64,000 nt of DNA from Pelobates cultripes (taxonomy: Eukaryota > Chordata > Amphibia > Anura > Pelobatidae), in assembly GCA_933207985.1 (NCBI GenBank), contig OW240916.1:86953502-87017501 (forward strand), in the 5' to 3' direction. This document shows, one piece after another, positions 1-11,058 of this stretch. The position numbers and the translations under genes were made by a program. The stretch's first letter is position 1; every line of letters starts with the position of its first letter. The notes under the pieces were generated by a model. The model searched no databases. It worked only from the letters and a program-made list of their open reading frames with translations, and had not been told where the DNA came from.

Positions 1-1011
1 CGCAGCCAGCACGTCTTGTTTTAATAAAAAATGCAGTCTGCTAAAAACACTGCTAGACGTGTTGCTGTGGTGTGAGAAGACGCCTACTTGGTTATCTCGT
101 ATTGTTGTGTTACAAACTAACAAACATAAGTACCTGAAAAACCTGCAGCACGAGCTCGGCCAAATGAGAGTGTAGCGAAGCAGAGAGTACCACTTGTCAA
201 TCTAGTGATCAGGCACAGGTCTTCTCGTACGACTGTAAGTTTCTATGGAGCTATTCTTCTGTCACTGGCCTGACTTTCCATATGCTGCTCAATGGGCGTT
301 TCATATTTCACACACAGCACACGCCTGCGAAGCTTGGCAGAAGGTTATGTAAGCTTTGAAGGAACTGCTAAAAATCCTTTCTCACATAGGTGACAGATTG
401 TTTTCCGACAGGCTGTTTAGTGACATGTGGACAATTTGTGAGTACATCCAAAGCGTGCATTTATTTATTTATTTTATATTTACTAAAGAGACACTGCAGG
501 CACGTTATCCTTTAGCAAACATGAATTGTGAAACAATGAGAATAGGTACTCCGTGTTTGGATGGCATCCTAGTTAATAAATACATGTCGGTAAAGAAAAA
601 AAATGTTTCTCATTTCAGGTCATTTTACCAGTACCGCTATTAAGTAATGTATGTTCCATTGTTTTGTCATATAGGCTGTATTATCATCAGCATTTCAAAA
701 TCAACTCTTTACAATTATATAATGGGGATGTCAATAACAAATTATTGACATACACAATATAACCAGAGACAAGAGCTAAAGAGGCCCTGTCAAACAAGTT
801 AGAATCTATAAGGAATAGGTAAAGACAGACACGATACATAACAGTATGTCAGAGGGGAGGAGGGATTGATGAATAAGATCCCTGTGTCAAAATCAGTTAG
901 TAAAAGTGGTGTGTGGAAGAATCAAAGAGTGGAAAGAGAGAGAGTGAGCTGGACTATGGAAGAGAGGGAAATGTCGAGGGCAAATGTAATGAGAAAAGTG
1001 TTTTTAGTGAC
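1..1011. other. no recognised feature
   Basis: AT-rich sequence without a gene, RNA or repeat that I recognise. A 95-codon open frame at 356-643 has low-complexity, chance-like composition and is not supported as a gene. The stretch may be host intergenic or intronic DNA upstream of tmem63c. Confidence 0.4.
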
Positions 1012-1779
1012 TTCTTAAAAGACTGGATGCTTATTGGCCAGGGCTGTGTTTGACTTGTGCTGGGTCTGCCCCTGATCTGCCTCCTTGACAGTCTCAGCCA
1101 ATCCTACGGGGAAGCATTGTGATTGGCTCAGACTACGACTTCTGATGATGTCAGCAGACAACAGGCAGGTCAGGGGCAGAGGCAGCAGTTGCAGACTTGA
1201 ATACAAGTAAGGTTTTGCTATATTTAGGGAGGCAAAGGGGTTAGGGGGCAAGATGGTGGTTTAAACACTATAGGGTCAGGAATACATGTTTGTGTAAACA
1301 AACACAATGTCTGAACACTAGTACAGACTACAGGGTGCCACAAACACTAAAACATGTAATAATATGGTATAGAATAATCCCATAAATGAAGAGTACTCCG
1401 TGGAGATATAAAATCCACTTTATTGGAACAGTAATACCCAAAAGTGCAACGTGCACAATATGGATAAGATAACAATAAAAAATAAAAATAAATGTAAATA
1501 AATGTACAACCAAATTGACCAAGAACCCCTAAGGATAGCAGCTATAATCATACAAGAAAAAATAGTAAAGTGCCAAGTGCTGAAGTACAAAAGTGCAAAT
1601 GTCAATAATTCAAAAACAGCATAAAGTGCACAAATACTATGAGATGAAATGCTTGTAGAAAAAAGACTGCTATACCAAAAACTGCAGGGATCTTGGAGAT
1701 GCTCAACGCGTTTCGTCGATGTCGACTTCCTCAGGAGCTTGCATGTTTGTGTTCCTGACCCTATAGTGTTCCATTAATA
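1012..1779 (-). mobile_element. TTAA-type MITE, family A, split by an insertion
   Basis: Minus-strand copy of a non-autonomous family seen also at 5273, 39372 and 41446. Shared landmarks are the palindromic end built on AACACTATAGGGTCAGGAA and an inner block about 'gctgatgatgtcagcagac' type sequence and 'cagggctgtg'. The end palindrome is broken: one arm stops at about 1297 and the other resumes at about 1742, so a 440-bp repeat entered the hairpin. No coding capacity. Confidence 0.6.
1298..1741. repeat. unclassified interspersed repeat inside the family A MITE
   Basis: About 440 bp lying between the two arms of the MITE end hairpin (CATGTTTGTGT occurs on both sides). It ends with an AACGCGTTTCG box followed by CTTCCTCAGGAGC, a motif I associate with dispersed frog repeats. 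No open frame of note and no RNA polymerase III boxes that I can defend; class not assigned. Confidence 0.4.
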
Positions 1780-2439
1780 ACTTTTTACGCACAGCAGTCG
1801 ACCTGCAATAGAGAGTAATTCCTCTTTTAATAATCAACTAGGGAGCTCAGTTTAGAGTAAGGATTAGCTCAACTGGCCAAGATTCATGGGAGTTACAGTC
1901 CACTCTATCTTGATGGCAGGTATCCCTATTGTTAAAACCCCCTTATTTCTTTTTGAGGGGGGTTATTTAGTGTGTATGGGTTTTGAAGAATATCCATTTC
2001 TGCCTCATTAACATATTGTCCCTTTAGCAGCAATGTAAATTGTTAGCATAAGACTCACTTAAGATATTTGCCTTGATGTAGTGGGTGAGCTTACACTTTC
2101 ATGGCTACTGCACAGGTACTAAACACCTCTGTTACTTAAATTTGTATAGGGGTTTGGGATACTGTGCTGGTAACAATTTTGTTTGTTTCATACAGCAAGA
2201 CCTCAGCTTGTAAATCCCCTAAATTACCAACTTTACAAGAAGTCCTAATGTTGGTAGAAGAAAATGTGTTTTATGAAATACTGACTAGACAACACTTAAG
2301 GTATGAATAGGATGATCTCAGAATGTTTTTTTTTAATCACATAAAGGCTGAATACTATACATTATATCACCACCCCTTCAGACTTCCCAGTGCAGATCAT
2401 TGATAAGTCTTTGTAAGGCATGTGCTTTGGGCAGTAACC
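1780..2439. other. no recognised feature
   Basis: Unique-looking AT-rich sequence. A run at 1940-1965 (ccccctt...gaggggggtt) forms a short hairpin. Nothing else stands out. Confidence 0.35.
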
Positions 2440-2829
2440 CGCCTGGAGTTTAGCTCCACTGAATGGGTCATATGGGCTGTAGTGGGGGCTTATAGACTGT
2501 AGTGGGGGAATAGCGGCTGCAGTGAGGAGATAGAGGCACTAGTGGGGTTTAGGGGCAGAAGGGGGACTAGGGGCTGTAGTGTGTTGATAGGGACAGTAGT
2601 ATGGTTTAGGGGCAGTAGGGGGAAGGTGCTGTAGTGGGGGTTAGAGACAGCAGTTGGGTCTAGGGATTGTGTCAGGAAATAGGGGATGTAGTGGGGGTAA
2701 GGGACTGTAGTGAGGCTTAGGGATAGTAGTAGGGTAGAGAGGCAGTAGTGAGGGTTCAGGAGCTGTAGTTGGGAATAGGAGTTATTTAGGGGTATGGGCT
2801 CTAGTGAGGTTTAGGGGAAGTAGGTAGGG
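2440..2829. repeat. G-rich minisatellite, left part
   Basis: Degenerate tandem array of roughly 18-22 bp units of the type GGGGCTGTAGTGGGGGTTAG alternating with GGGGCAGTAGT. The same array resumes at 4277, so one array was split by the hAT-like element between them. The G tracts are on the + strand. Confidence 0.7.
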
Positions 2830-2837
2830 ATAGGGGC

Positions 2838-4276
2838 CAGTTGTGTATTCTGGTTTTGTGCTGCCCTAGGCATTACAAAACTCAGGCACCCCCCACCTCT
2901 TCTAAATTTCACTTTAAAAACCAACACGCTCTTTGCCTGACAGACACGCCTTCACTGATGCATACAGTGACATACACTTACTGACAGATAAAGTCATTGT
3001 CACACACGCTGTTTAACCAACACACACTTTCACAAACACACTCACTGACAGACACTCACATTCACCGACAGACACACACATCCACCGACAGACACACTGA
3101 CACATGCATTCACTGGCAGATACACATGCACACTCACTAACAAGACACATACACACTGACACGCACACTCACTCAGTATTAAACACACACACTGTGGCAC
3201 ACATATACTCACTGACAGACACACACTGACAAATACACACACACTCACTGACAGACACATACGCACTCAGTATCAGACACACACATTCGCTAACACACAT
3301 GCACATTGACTAACAAATACACACTCTCAGTGACAGACAAGCATACACACACTGACAGACACACACTGACATACATTCACTAACAGACACACACTCTCAC
3401 TAACAGACACACAAACATACTCACTAACAGACACACACTCTCTGTAACAGACACACTAGCACACTCACCAACAGACACACACTAACACACTCACTAACAG
3501 ACATACACACTCTCACTGTCACACACTATTTGACAGACACACATGCGCACTCTTTGACAGACACACACACTCTCACTAACAGACACACACAAAACACACT
3601 CACCAGACACACACACACACACATAGATACACTAACACACTCACCAACAGATACACTAACACACTCACCAGACACACACACACTAACACATTCACCAACA
3701 GATACACATACACACACACACTAACACACTCACCAACAGACACAGATACACTAACACACTCACCAACAGACACACACAGTAACACACTCACTGACACAGA
3801 CACACATACACTAAGAATTATTTTTTTTGAAATGTTAAAATAAATTAAATTTCAATCCACCCAGCCTCCATATCTTTGCTGGAGTGGATTCTCCATTTCC
3901 CTGTGGCTGGCTGCAGCTCGGCGGGTGGACGCAGAGTGGAGGCAGGCAGCGAGGGAGTTCTGAGCTCCCTGCTTAGCTCCCTTGCGCACCTCTCAGTAAT
4001 GCCAGAGCCGGAGTGACGTCATATTCGGGATCCGGCATCATTGTGGTGCGCGCGAGGGAGCGAGCATGGAGAGTTCATCGGACAGTGATCCCTTGCCGCC
4101 CACATCAGGTAATGCCAGCCTCTGGGGGGGGCCTGAGGTGGGCAGCAGGCCAGCTCCTGGGCCCCCCAGGACAAGAGGCTGGCAAGGTGTTTGTGGGTGG
4201 TGAGTTTTTTTGCCGCTCCCCTGAAAGTGCTGCCCAAGGCAAATGCCTTGTCAGCCTCACGGTAAATACACCGCTG
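2838..4276. mobile_element. hAT-like non-autonomous element
   Basis: Ends are imperfect inverted repeats: left CAGTTGTGTATTC, right complement CAGCGGTGTATTT. The flanking 8 bp are ATAGGGGC (2830-2837) and CTAGGGGC (4277-4284), a 7/8 match as expected of an 8-bp hAT target duplication, and the same minisatellite lies on both sides. The interior holds a CA-rich tandem array (2940-3815) and a CpG-rich segment (3890-4260) but no transposase. The open frames over it (for example 3042-3266, 3530-3724, 4013-4312) are artefacts of the repeats. Confidence 0.7.
2940..3815. repeat. CA-rich tandem array (ACACACTCACTGACAGAC type)
   Basis: About 870 bp of degenerate units built from CACACACTCACTGACAGACA and shorter variants. 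The complementary motif (TGTGTCTGTCAGTGAGTG) recurs inside the hAT element at 47853-49764, so the array travels with this type of element. Several open frames in both strands come only from the repeat. Confidence 0.85.
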
Positions 4277-4460
4277 CTAGGGGCTGTAGTGGGGGTTAGA
4301 TGCAGTAGTTAGGTGTTAGGAGCTGTAGAGGAGGTTAGGGATAGTAGTGGGTGGTTAGAGGCTGAAGCGGGGATTAAAGACAGTATTGGGTGGGTTAGGA
4401 ATTGTAGTGGGGGGGTTTAAGGCTTTGGAACTATAGTGGGGGGCTTTGGAGCTGCAGGAG
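4277..4460. repeat. G-rich minisatellite, right part
   Basis: Continuation of the array at 2440-2829 (GGGGCTGTAGTGGGGGTTAG units), separated from it by the hAT-like insertion. Confidence 0.65.
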
Positions 4461-4507
4461 GGTCTGAGAAGAAACTATACAAAAAAACAAAACAAAACAT
4501 GTTTAAT

Positions 4508-5048
4508 GTAAAGGAACACAATAGTCAGCTAAACAACTTTCGCTTAATGAAGCAGTTTTGGTGTATAGATCATGCTTCTCAGGTTTCACTGCTCAATTCT
4601 CTGCCATTTAGATGTTAAATCACTTTGTTTCTGTTTATGCAGCCCTTGTCACACCTCATCTGACACTGATTGTGTCTGCACAAAAACAAAACTGGTTTCA
4701 CTTTCAATGAAATGTAATTTACCTTAAACAATTGTATCTCTGTTTCTGTAAATGTAACTTTAATCACATACAGGAGGCTCTTGCTGGGTCTAGCAAGCTA
4801 TTAACATAGCAGGGGATAAGACAATCAAAATTAAACAGAACTTGCAATAAAGGTAGGATAAACTTTAGATGACTCTTTACAGGAAGTGTTTAGGAAGGCT
4901 ATGCAAGTCACATGCAGGGAGGTGTGGCTAGGGTTCATAAATAAAGTGATTTAACTCAATTGAGCAGTGAGACTGCAGGGACGTGATCTATACACCAAAA
5001 CTGCTTCATTAAGCTAAAGTTGTTTTGGTGACTATAGTGTCCCTTTAA
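4508..5048. mobile_element. TTAA-type MITE, family B
   Basis: About 540 bp with inverted ends: the left reads from TAAAGGAACACAATAGTC through 'aagcagttttggtgtatagatc', the right is its complement ending ACTATAGTGTCCCTTTAA. The ends carry TTAA on the right, fitting a piggyBac-like target preference, but no transposase is encoded. A second copy sits in a tmem63c intron at 56932-57427. Confidence 0.7.
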
Positions 5049-5272
5049 AAAAGAAAACTGAAATAAAGTTTCTTTCCTCTTCCCTGAGGATTACATTATG
5101 TCAAAGTGGACCTGTGGAAAATGCAACTTGGCTGGTGCTGGTAAATGTATCAGAGCGTTGCCGCTAAGGGTCAGATAGTTGCTGATAAGTTGGCAAAGCC
5201 AATGCCTGGCATTTTTGCGATTTTTGCTTTTTCAAATCTAAGGCTTTTGCAGATGGATTAAAATGAAACCAG

Positions 5273-5765
5273 GTAAAGGAACACTATAGGGTCAGGAACA
5301 CAAACATGTATTCCTGACCCTATAGTGTTAAAATTACCATCTAGAACCCCCATCCCCCTCCTTGCCTCCCTAAATATAATAAAATCTTACCTGTATTCAA
5401 GTCTGAAGCTGCTGGCTCTGCCCCTGAACTGCCTCTGTTTGCTGACATTATCAGAAGTGGTGGTCTGAGCCAATCACAATGCTTCTCCATAGGATTGGCT
5501 GAGACTGACAAGGAGGCATATCAGGGGCAGAGCCAGCACAATTTAAACACAGTCCTGGCTAATCAGCATCTCCTCATAGAGATGAATTGAATCATTGCAT
5601 CTCTTTGAGGAAAGTTCAGTGTCTGCATGCAGAGGGTGGAGACACCGAATGGCAGTGCTGATTACTCTGCAGTACTGCCCAAGGAAGCAGCTTTAGCAGC
5701 CATCTAAGGATTGGTCAGTGGAGTTATCACTAGGCTGTAATGTAAACACTGCAAAGCATTTTAAC
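5273..5765 (+). mobile_element. TTAA-type MITE, family A, 3' truncated
   Basis: Begins with the end palindrome around AACACTATAGGGTCAGGAAC and its complement, and matches the copy at 41446-42043 through 'ggctgtaatgtaaacactgc'. It then stops; the terminal 'ctatagtgtccctttaa' arm is missing, so it is truncated at about 5765 where different sequence begins. Confidence 0.6.
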
Positions 5766-6790
5766 CCATTTGCGGTGGTGGGGTTATGCTGTGCATTCTT
5801 TTCTCTTGGGTCATTGGAAGCCAAATCATTACTTGTTGTATGTTCACCCTCATTTGTATTAATATTTTGAAGGTTGACCCCCTCGAATGGGTGGGGTTTT
5901 GGGACACTTGTTTGTTTATTTGGTGGTGGAACCTGTGGATCCCTTATGAGGTATATAGGGTACAGTAGTTGTGAATCAGAGGTTTGTGTTAGTTTGAACA
6001 TTTTCAGGAATGCTGTTATCTGTTTAGTAGGGTTCCTTGTCATCCATGCTGGGGGAAATGATGTTGGGAGAGTTAAATCAGTTTGAGTTGTGTGGTCTGA
6101 AATTGTCCCTCAATCAGCTTGCAGTGAATTTGCAGTCCATTTTAAGATTAGCGTATCTGTATCTAGCTTTGTTGAGCACTGACAGGTATTATTTGATGGA
6201 TATAAAGTTGGACATGATTAATGCCAGCTTCCAGGTATTGTGGAAAGTCTGGTGGCGGAAGGGGGTGCAGGGTCTCCGTAGTTTGAATAGTGTATCTCTC
6301 ATGTTGGAGAGAGTTCCTGGTAAGAACAACATATGTTGGATGTGATCATGTTGCCTCTGGTGGTGTCTGGAGGACATGTCCTGCATAAAAGCCTAAGGAG
6401 CTAACAGGGATAGAGTTCAAGGATTTTGGTCACCAGTCTACTTGGTGTTAGGACAGACTTAATAGTTATGTTAAGTTAATGTTTTGGTTATGGAACTCAA
6501 TTGCCCTTAAACCAATAAATATGTATGTTATTTAAGTGAGTGATTCAAGTGGGTGATCCCTGGTTTAGCTGTTTTGATGCTTTTATTTCTGGTCTTCAGA
6601 CCATGGTGGAATAGACCTGTGGTTTTAGTGAATGGGAACAAGTACATGATATGGGTCCTCTGAGTGTAACTGTAGGTTAGAGGCCATACTTTGATTATTG
6701 GAGGATGCATTTTGGCAGGTCTAGCTTATCTGATGGCCTGGCTATACATGGCAGATTGGTTTGTTTATGTTTTTATGAAATGTGATTGTA
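5766..6790 (+). mobile_element. retroelement remnant with SGNH-hydrolase-like segment
   Basis: The + frame around 6030-6345 reads VIHAGGNDVGRVKSV and then alternating hydrophobic stretches with a broken frame. A GGND block within a valine/isoleucine strand is the block III signature of SGNH hydrolases, a domain carried by Ngaro-type YR retrotransposons of fish and amphibians. What I see is the motif; the family assignment is inference. No reverse transcriptase or recombinase can be read nearby, and frames are interrupted, so this is a relic. The minus-strand open frame at 5693-6043 over the same DNA is taken as a shadow. Confidence 0.4.
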
Positions 6791-6808
6791 TATGTTATGT
6801 GAAATTTA

Positions 6809-8370
6809 CAGGGAGTGCAGAATTATTAGGCAAATGAGTATTTTGACCACATCATCCTCTTTATGCATGTTGTCTTACTCCAAGCTGTATAGGCTCGAAA
6901 GCCTACTACCAATTAAGCATATTAGGTGATGTGCATCTCTGTAATGAGAAGGGGTGTGGTCTAATGACATCAACACCCTATATCAGGTGTGCATAATTAT
7001 TAGGCAACTTCCTTTCCTTTGGCAAAATGGGTCAAAAGAAGGACTTGACAGGCTCAGAAAAGTCAAAAATAGTGAGATATCTTGCAGAGGGATGCAGCAC
7101 TCTTAAAATTGCAAAGCTTCTGAAGCGTGATCATCGAACAATCAAGCGTTTCATTCAAAATAGTCAACAGGGTCGCAAGAAGCGTGTGGAAAAACCAAGG
7201 CGCAAAATAACTGCCCATGAACTGAGAAAAGTCAAGCGTGCAGCTGCCACGATGCCACTTGCCACCAGTTTGGCCATATTTCAGAGCTGCAACATCACTG
7301 GAGTGCCCAAAAGCACAAGGTGTGCAATACTCAGAGACATGGCCAAGGTAAGAAAGGCTGAAAGACGACCACCACTGAACAAGACACACAAGCTGAAACG
7401 TCAAGACTGGGCCAAGAAATATCTCAAGACTGATTTTTCTAAGGTTTTATGGACTGATGAAATGAGAGTGAGTCTTGATGGGCCAGATGGATGGGCCCGT
7501 GGCTGGATTGGTAAAGGGCAGAGAGCTCCAGTCCGACTCAGACGCCAGCAAGGTGGAGGTGGAGTACTGGTTTGGGCTGGTATCATCAAAGATGAGCTTG
7601 TGGGGCCTTTTCGGGTTGAGGATGGAGTCAAGCTCAACTCCCAGTCCTACTGCCAGTTCCTGGAAGACACCTTCTTCAAGCAGTGGTACAGGAAGAAGTC
7701 TGCATCCTTCAAGAAAAACATGATTTTCATGTAGGACAATGCTCCATCACACGCGTCCAAGTACTCCACAGCGTGGCTGGCAAGAAAGGGTATAAAAGAA
7801 GAAAATCTAATGACATGGCCTCCTTGTTCACCTGATCTGAACCCCATTGAGAACCTCTGGTCCATCATCAAATGTGAGATTTACAAGGAGGGAAAACAGT
7901 ACACCTCTCTGAACAGTGTCTGGAGGCTGTGGTTGCTGCTGCACGCAATGTTGATGGTGAACAGATCAAAACACTGACAGAATCCATGGATGGCAGGCTT
8001 TTGAGTGTCCTTGCAAAGAAAGGTGGCTATATTGGTCACCGATTTGTTTTTGTTTTGTTTTTGAATGTCAGAAATGTATATTTGTGAATGTTGAGATGTT
8101 ATATTGGTTTCACTGGTAATAATAAATAATTGAAATGGGTATATATTTGTTTTTTGTTAAGTTGCCTAATAATTATGCACAGTAATAGTCACCTGCACAC
8201 ACAGATATCCCCCTAACATAGCTAAAACTAAAAACAAACTAAAAACTACTTCCAAAAATATTCAGCTTTGATATTAATGAGTTTTTTGGGTTCATTGAGA
8301 ACATGGTTGTTGTTCAATAATAAAATTAATCCTCAAAAATACAACTTGCCTAATAATTCTGCACTCCCTG
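6809..8370 (+). mobile_element. Tc1/mariner element copy A (DD37E spacing)
   Basis: A 1562-bp element flanked by TA duplications (6807-6808 and 8371-8372). Outer inverted ends are CAGGGAGTGCAGAATTATTA and its complement. Each end has a second inner copy: GTGCATAATTATTAGGCAAC near 6989-7008 and its complement at 8161-8180. This is the double-repeat IR/DR layout of Tc1-like elements. The interior is one transposase gene on the + strand with a stop and a frameshift. A related copy lies at 50256-51708. Confidence 0.93.
7027..8045 (+). pseudogene. Tc1/mariner transposase, disrupted
   Basis: The start is the ATG at 7027, reading MGQKKDLTGSEK. The N-terminal region holds the paired helix-turn-helix DNA-binding domain (for example IAKLLKRDHRTIKRFI). 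The catalytic part has the first aspartate in WTDEMRV near 7455, the second in DNAPSH just after 7734, and the glutamate in NPIEN near 7850. There are 37 residues between the second Asp and the Glu, hence DD37E rather than the usual DD34E. The open frame ends at 7734 because the codon before DNAPSH is TAG; copy B has CAG there. One base is also missing near 7922 (TCTGGAGG), shifting the C-terminus. Such enzymes cut and paste their element at TA sites in the nucleus. This copy cannot make a full-length protein. Confidence 0.9.
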
Positions 8371-8372
8371 TA

Positions 8373-10654
8373 TCTAGTGGCATGTTCTTTATTGAAGCAA
8401 TATAGAACAAATAAATAAAAGCCACAGCCTTTCCCACGACTTTTTGTCCTTGTTGATTAGTCTATCACTTATTACTTAATGGCTGCATATGATGCACAAG
8501 AATTGATGAATGGGATGTACCTATGTTACTGTTACACATGATGTCTCAGTCCTCCTTATGGTTGTTTCTTTACTGTTTTTGTGATGCTTTCAATAAATAG
8601 TGACTGTTGTTTTTTTTTTTTTTAAAGGATTCACCCTTGTTAGTAAAACCGGCATTAAAACACAACACAGCTGCATTGCATATCCTTGGCAGTCTAAGCA
8701 CAAAACCTGACAGCCATCAACTGTACCCTGTTCTTATCACCATAACAAGTATGTCTTGCTCTTTCTACAACAGACACACCTTCTGCAAGAGTTGAAATTC
8801 ACAATGAACCAATTGTTTTCCACCTATACAGTCTAAATCCCCCATATACAGTCATAGGTAAGACAATATGCCAATGACTTAATTAGGTTGATTTATTATA
8901 ATTAGTTGCAGTTTAAAGTAATATCCAAGGAGTGGCATCAACAACTGAGTCATAATGAAGGGTGTGTTATTTTTCTAAATGGCATAACTTTATATGACAA
9001 ATATTAAGATTACTACATAATTGCATGAAGGGAAAGTTCGTTTCATGTAACTTTTATTTTGTTAATTACATACATCAAATGGCTGCTAATAATCTTAACA
9101 AGAAAAAAAATCACAAAGCTGATTTGTTTCACGCCTTTTTGTAATTAAAAAAAAGTGTCAGAACTCTTGTAATAAAGCTATTTTGGTGCATTTTATTTTC
9201 TATTTACACCCATACAGTTATTTGTCTGCTGCAAATAATTCCAGTGATATTTAATGTGCACTTTGTACATGAGAAAAGGGCGCATGCAAACTAAGAATAC
9301 CTTTCTAAATGCAATGCCAAAACTTATATACATATCCCACTGTTGTGTTATGTAGATACATTTCAATATAAGCGACTTTATATTTGATTTCCCATTTGTT
9401 ATATTATCTTGTTTCTCTGATTGACAGGTGTAGTTGAGCTCCTGTACTCTGACTGAGTAGCTCCGCCATGGCAACTTCCTCACTGCTACCAGGGGACTCT
9501 GGAGTGCTTCAGACCCAGTTGGGAAACTAGACTGGGGTCTCTGAGAAATTCTTTCATTAGACCAGACAGGTATCGTCTCCCAAACAACTGCCTTTTCAAA
9601 GGCACGTGTAGCTGTTTCTTAAAACATCCCCGGGATCAGGGACCAACAGGTCCAAAAACTCTGTTACTGGAATCCCCTCACAAGCCAGGCAGGACACACA
9701 GTTCCAAATTAAACTAACAAACAATATTTTAGTTACACTCAGAACTAGCCCCTATCCGCATTACATTAAACTTATGGCGACACACTCAATCCAATACGTA
9801 TAACAAAGTGACATGGAGATTCATACAGACACTCATAATAAATAATGCAATATTTACAAAGGGTCTGGAAGACAAAGACTAACAAGAAATACACCCCCCC
9901 TGCATGCATAAACCATAATATTCAAATCTATCTGAATATGCAAATTAACAAGCCTTGTCATTTAGATTGCATATAATTGTTGAAACCAACAGGTGGCATT
10001 GCACAGGTACACTGCTAGACAGGGAACAACACAAGGCATTCCCCCAAAAACATTACAATGCATACTCTTTCAAAACACAGATCCCCAGTATCTTAACAGA
10101 GCTCTGCAGTTCTGAGAGTCTCTTAGCAGGTGGAGAAAATGTGGAACCAGATGGAAAAGAAGTCCTAATGGCAATCGTTTACCTGTCTCTGCAAAACAGC
10201 ACCCCCTACTAGGCCAGGGCACATAGTTGTTAGGAAGGAGGCTGACCTGCAGCCATCTCCAAGTACCAGTTAATGGAGGCTTCCTTTGCAACAGGGTTAT
10301 TCACTAATGTGTGAATTCAAAGTGAATTTCTGTTTTTTAGGCCGAAATAGCCAAATTGGAAAAATTCAACAAGTCATCTATGTTTTTCTGTTTGGCTATT
10401 TTTTTATATCAATTTTAAATGCACATTAACTTTTCTAAAGTTCAAGGTTTAGTGAACGCCTCTCTAAATGTGTTGTTGATTTGGAATCTTAGCATCTATA
10501 AACCAATATTATAGCATAAAAGTAATCTCTCTACCTACTGTCTGTGAGGTTACAGCAATTCAGCTTACACTTTGATAGGCAAAATAAAATTAGCAGTTAA
10601 TGTGTCAACAATTATAAAGAGAAAACATTTAACACATAAAATATATATATATAT
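8373..10654. other. no gene recognised; minor repeat traces
   Basis: 8373-9430 is AT-rich with no recognisable feature. 9430-10290 is more GC-balanced with some short frames in both strands (9955-10212, 10070-10291), which look like neither a known protein nor a spliced exon. 10293-10450 contains a 'attcactaatgtgtgaattc' type motif that recurs loosely near 39105-39235 and 42062-42130, probably a dispersed repeat. Confidence 0.35.
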
Positions 10655-11058
10655 TTTTTGAATTCAAGGTTTTTATTGTTTTCAAGTTATAAAAAGGGGT
10701 TATAGGGGTACAGAAAGGAAGAAGGGTTGGGGGGGGGAGGGTAACAGGGTCTTAGGACCAGTCGTCCATATTATCATTGTTATGACAGAATATCATTCTT
10801 TGACGTGGAATTACATGACAGTCATATTGTACATTATGAGCAATAAACAGAACAAGGTTGAGCTTGCAGTTAACGTTTTACAGCGTGTGTACCAAGCGGT
10901 ACCGCCTTCCTGGTCTTGTTTTCATAGAGATTCTTTACCTTAATTTTTACATATAATTCGGGGTAGGGTACAGAAAGGGGAACTTGGGTATAAGTTTGGG
11001 TTCACAGAGTTCATATTTCTTGTTGACATTGTCTGTAGCTGTTAAGGTGCTTGAACTA

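Noticed and set aside
356..643. 95-codon open frame near the left edge
   Set aside because: Chance-like composition, no motif, no splice context.
5693..6043. 116-codon minus-strand open frame
   Set aside because: Pro/Asn/Thr-rich without a recognisable domain, and antisense to the SGNH-like segment, which has a family motif.
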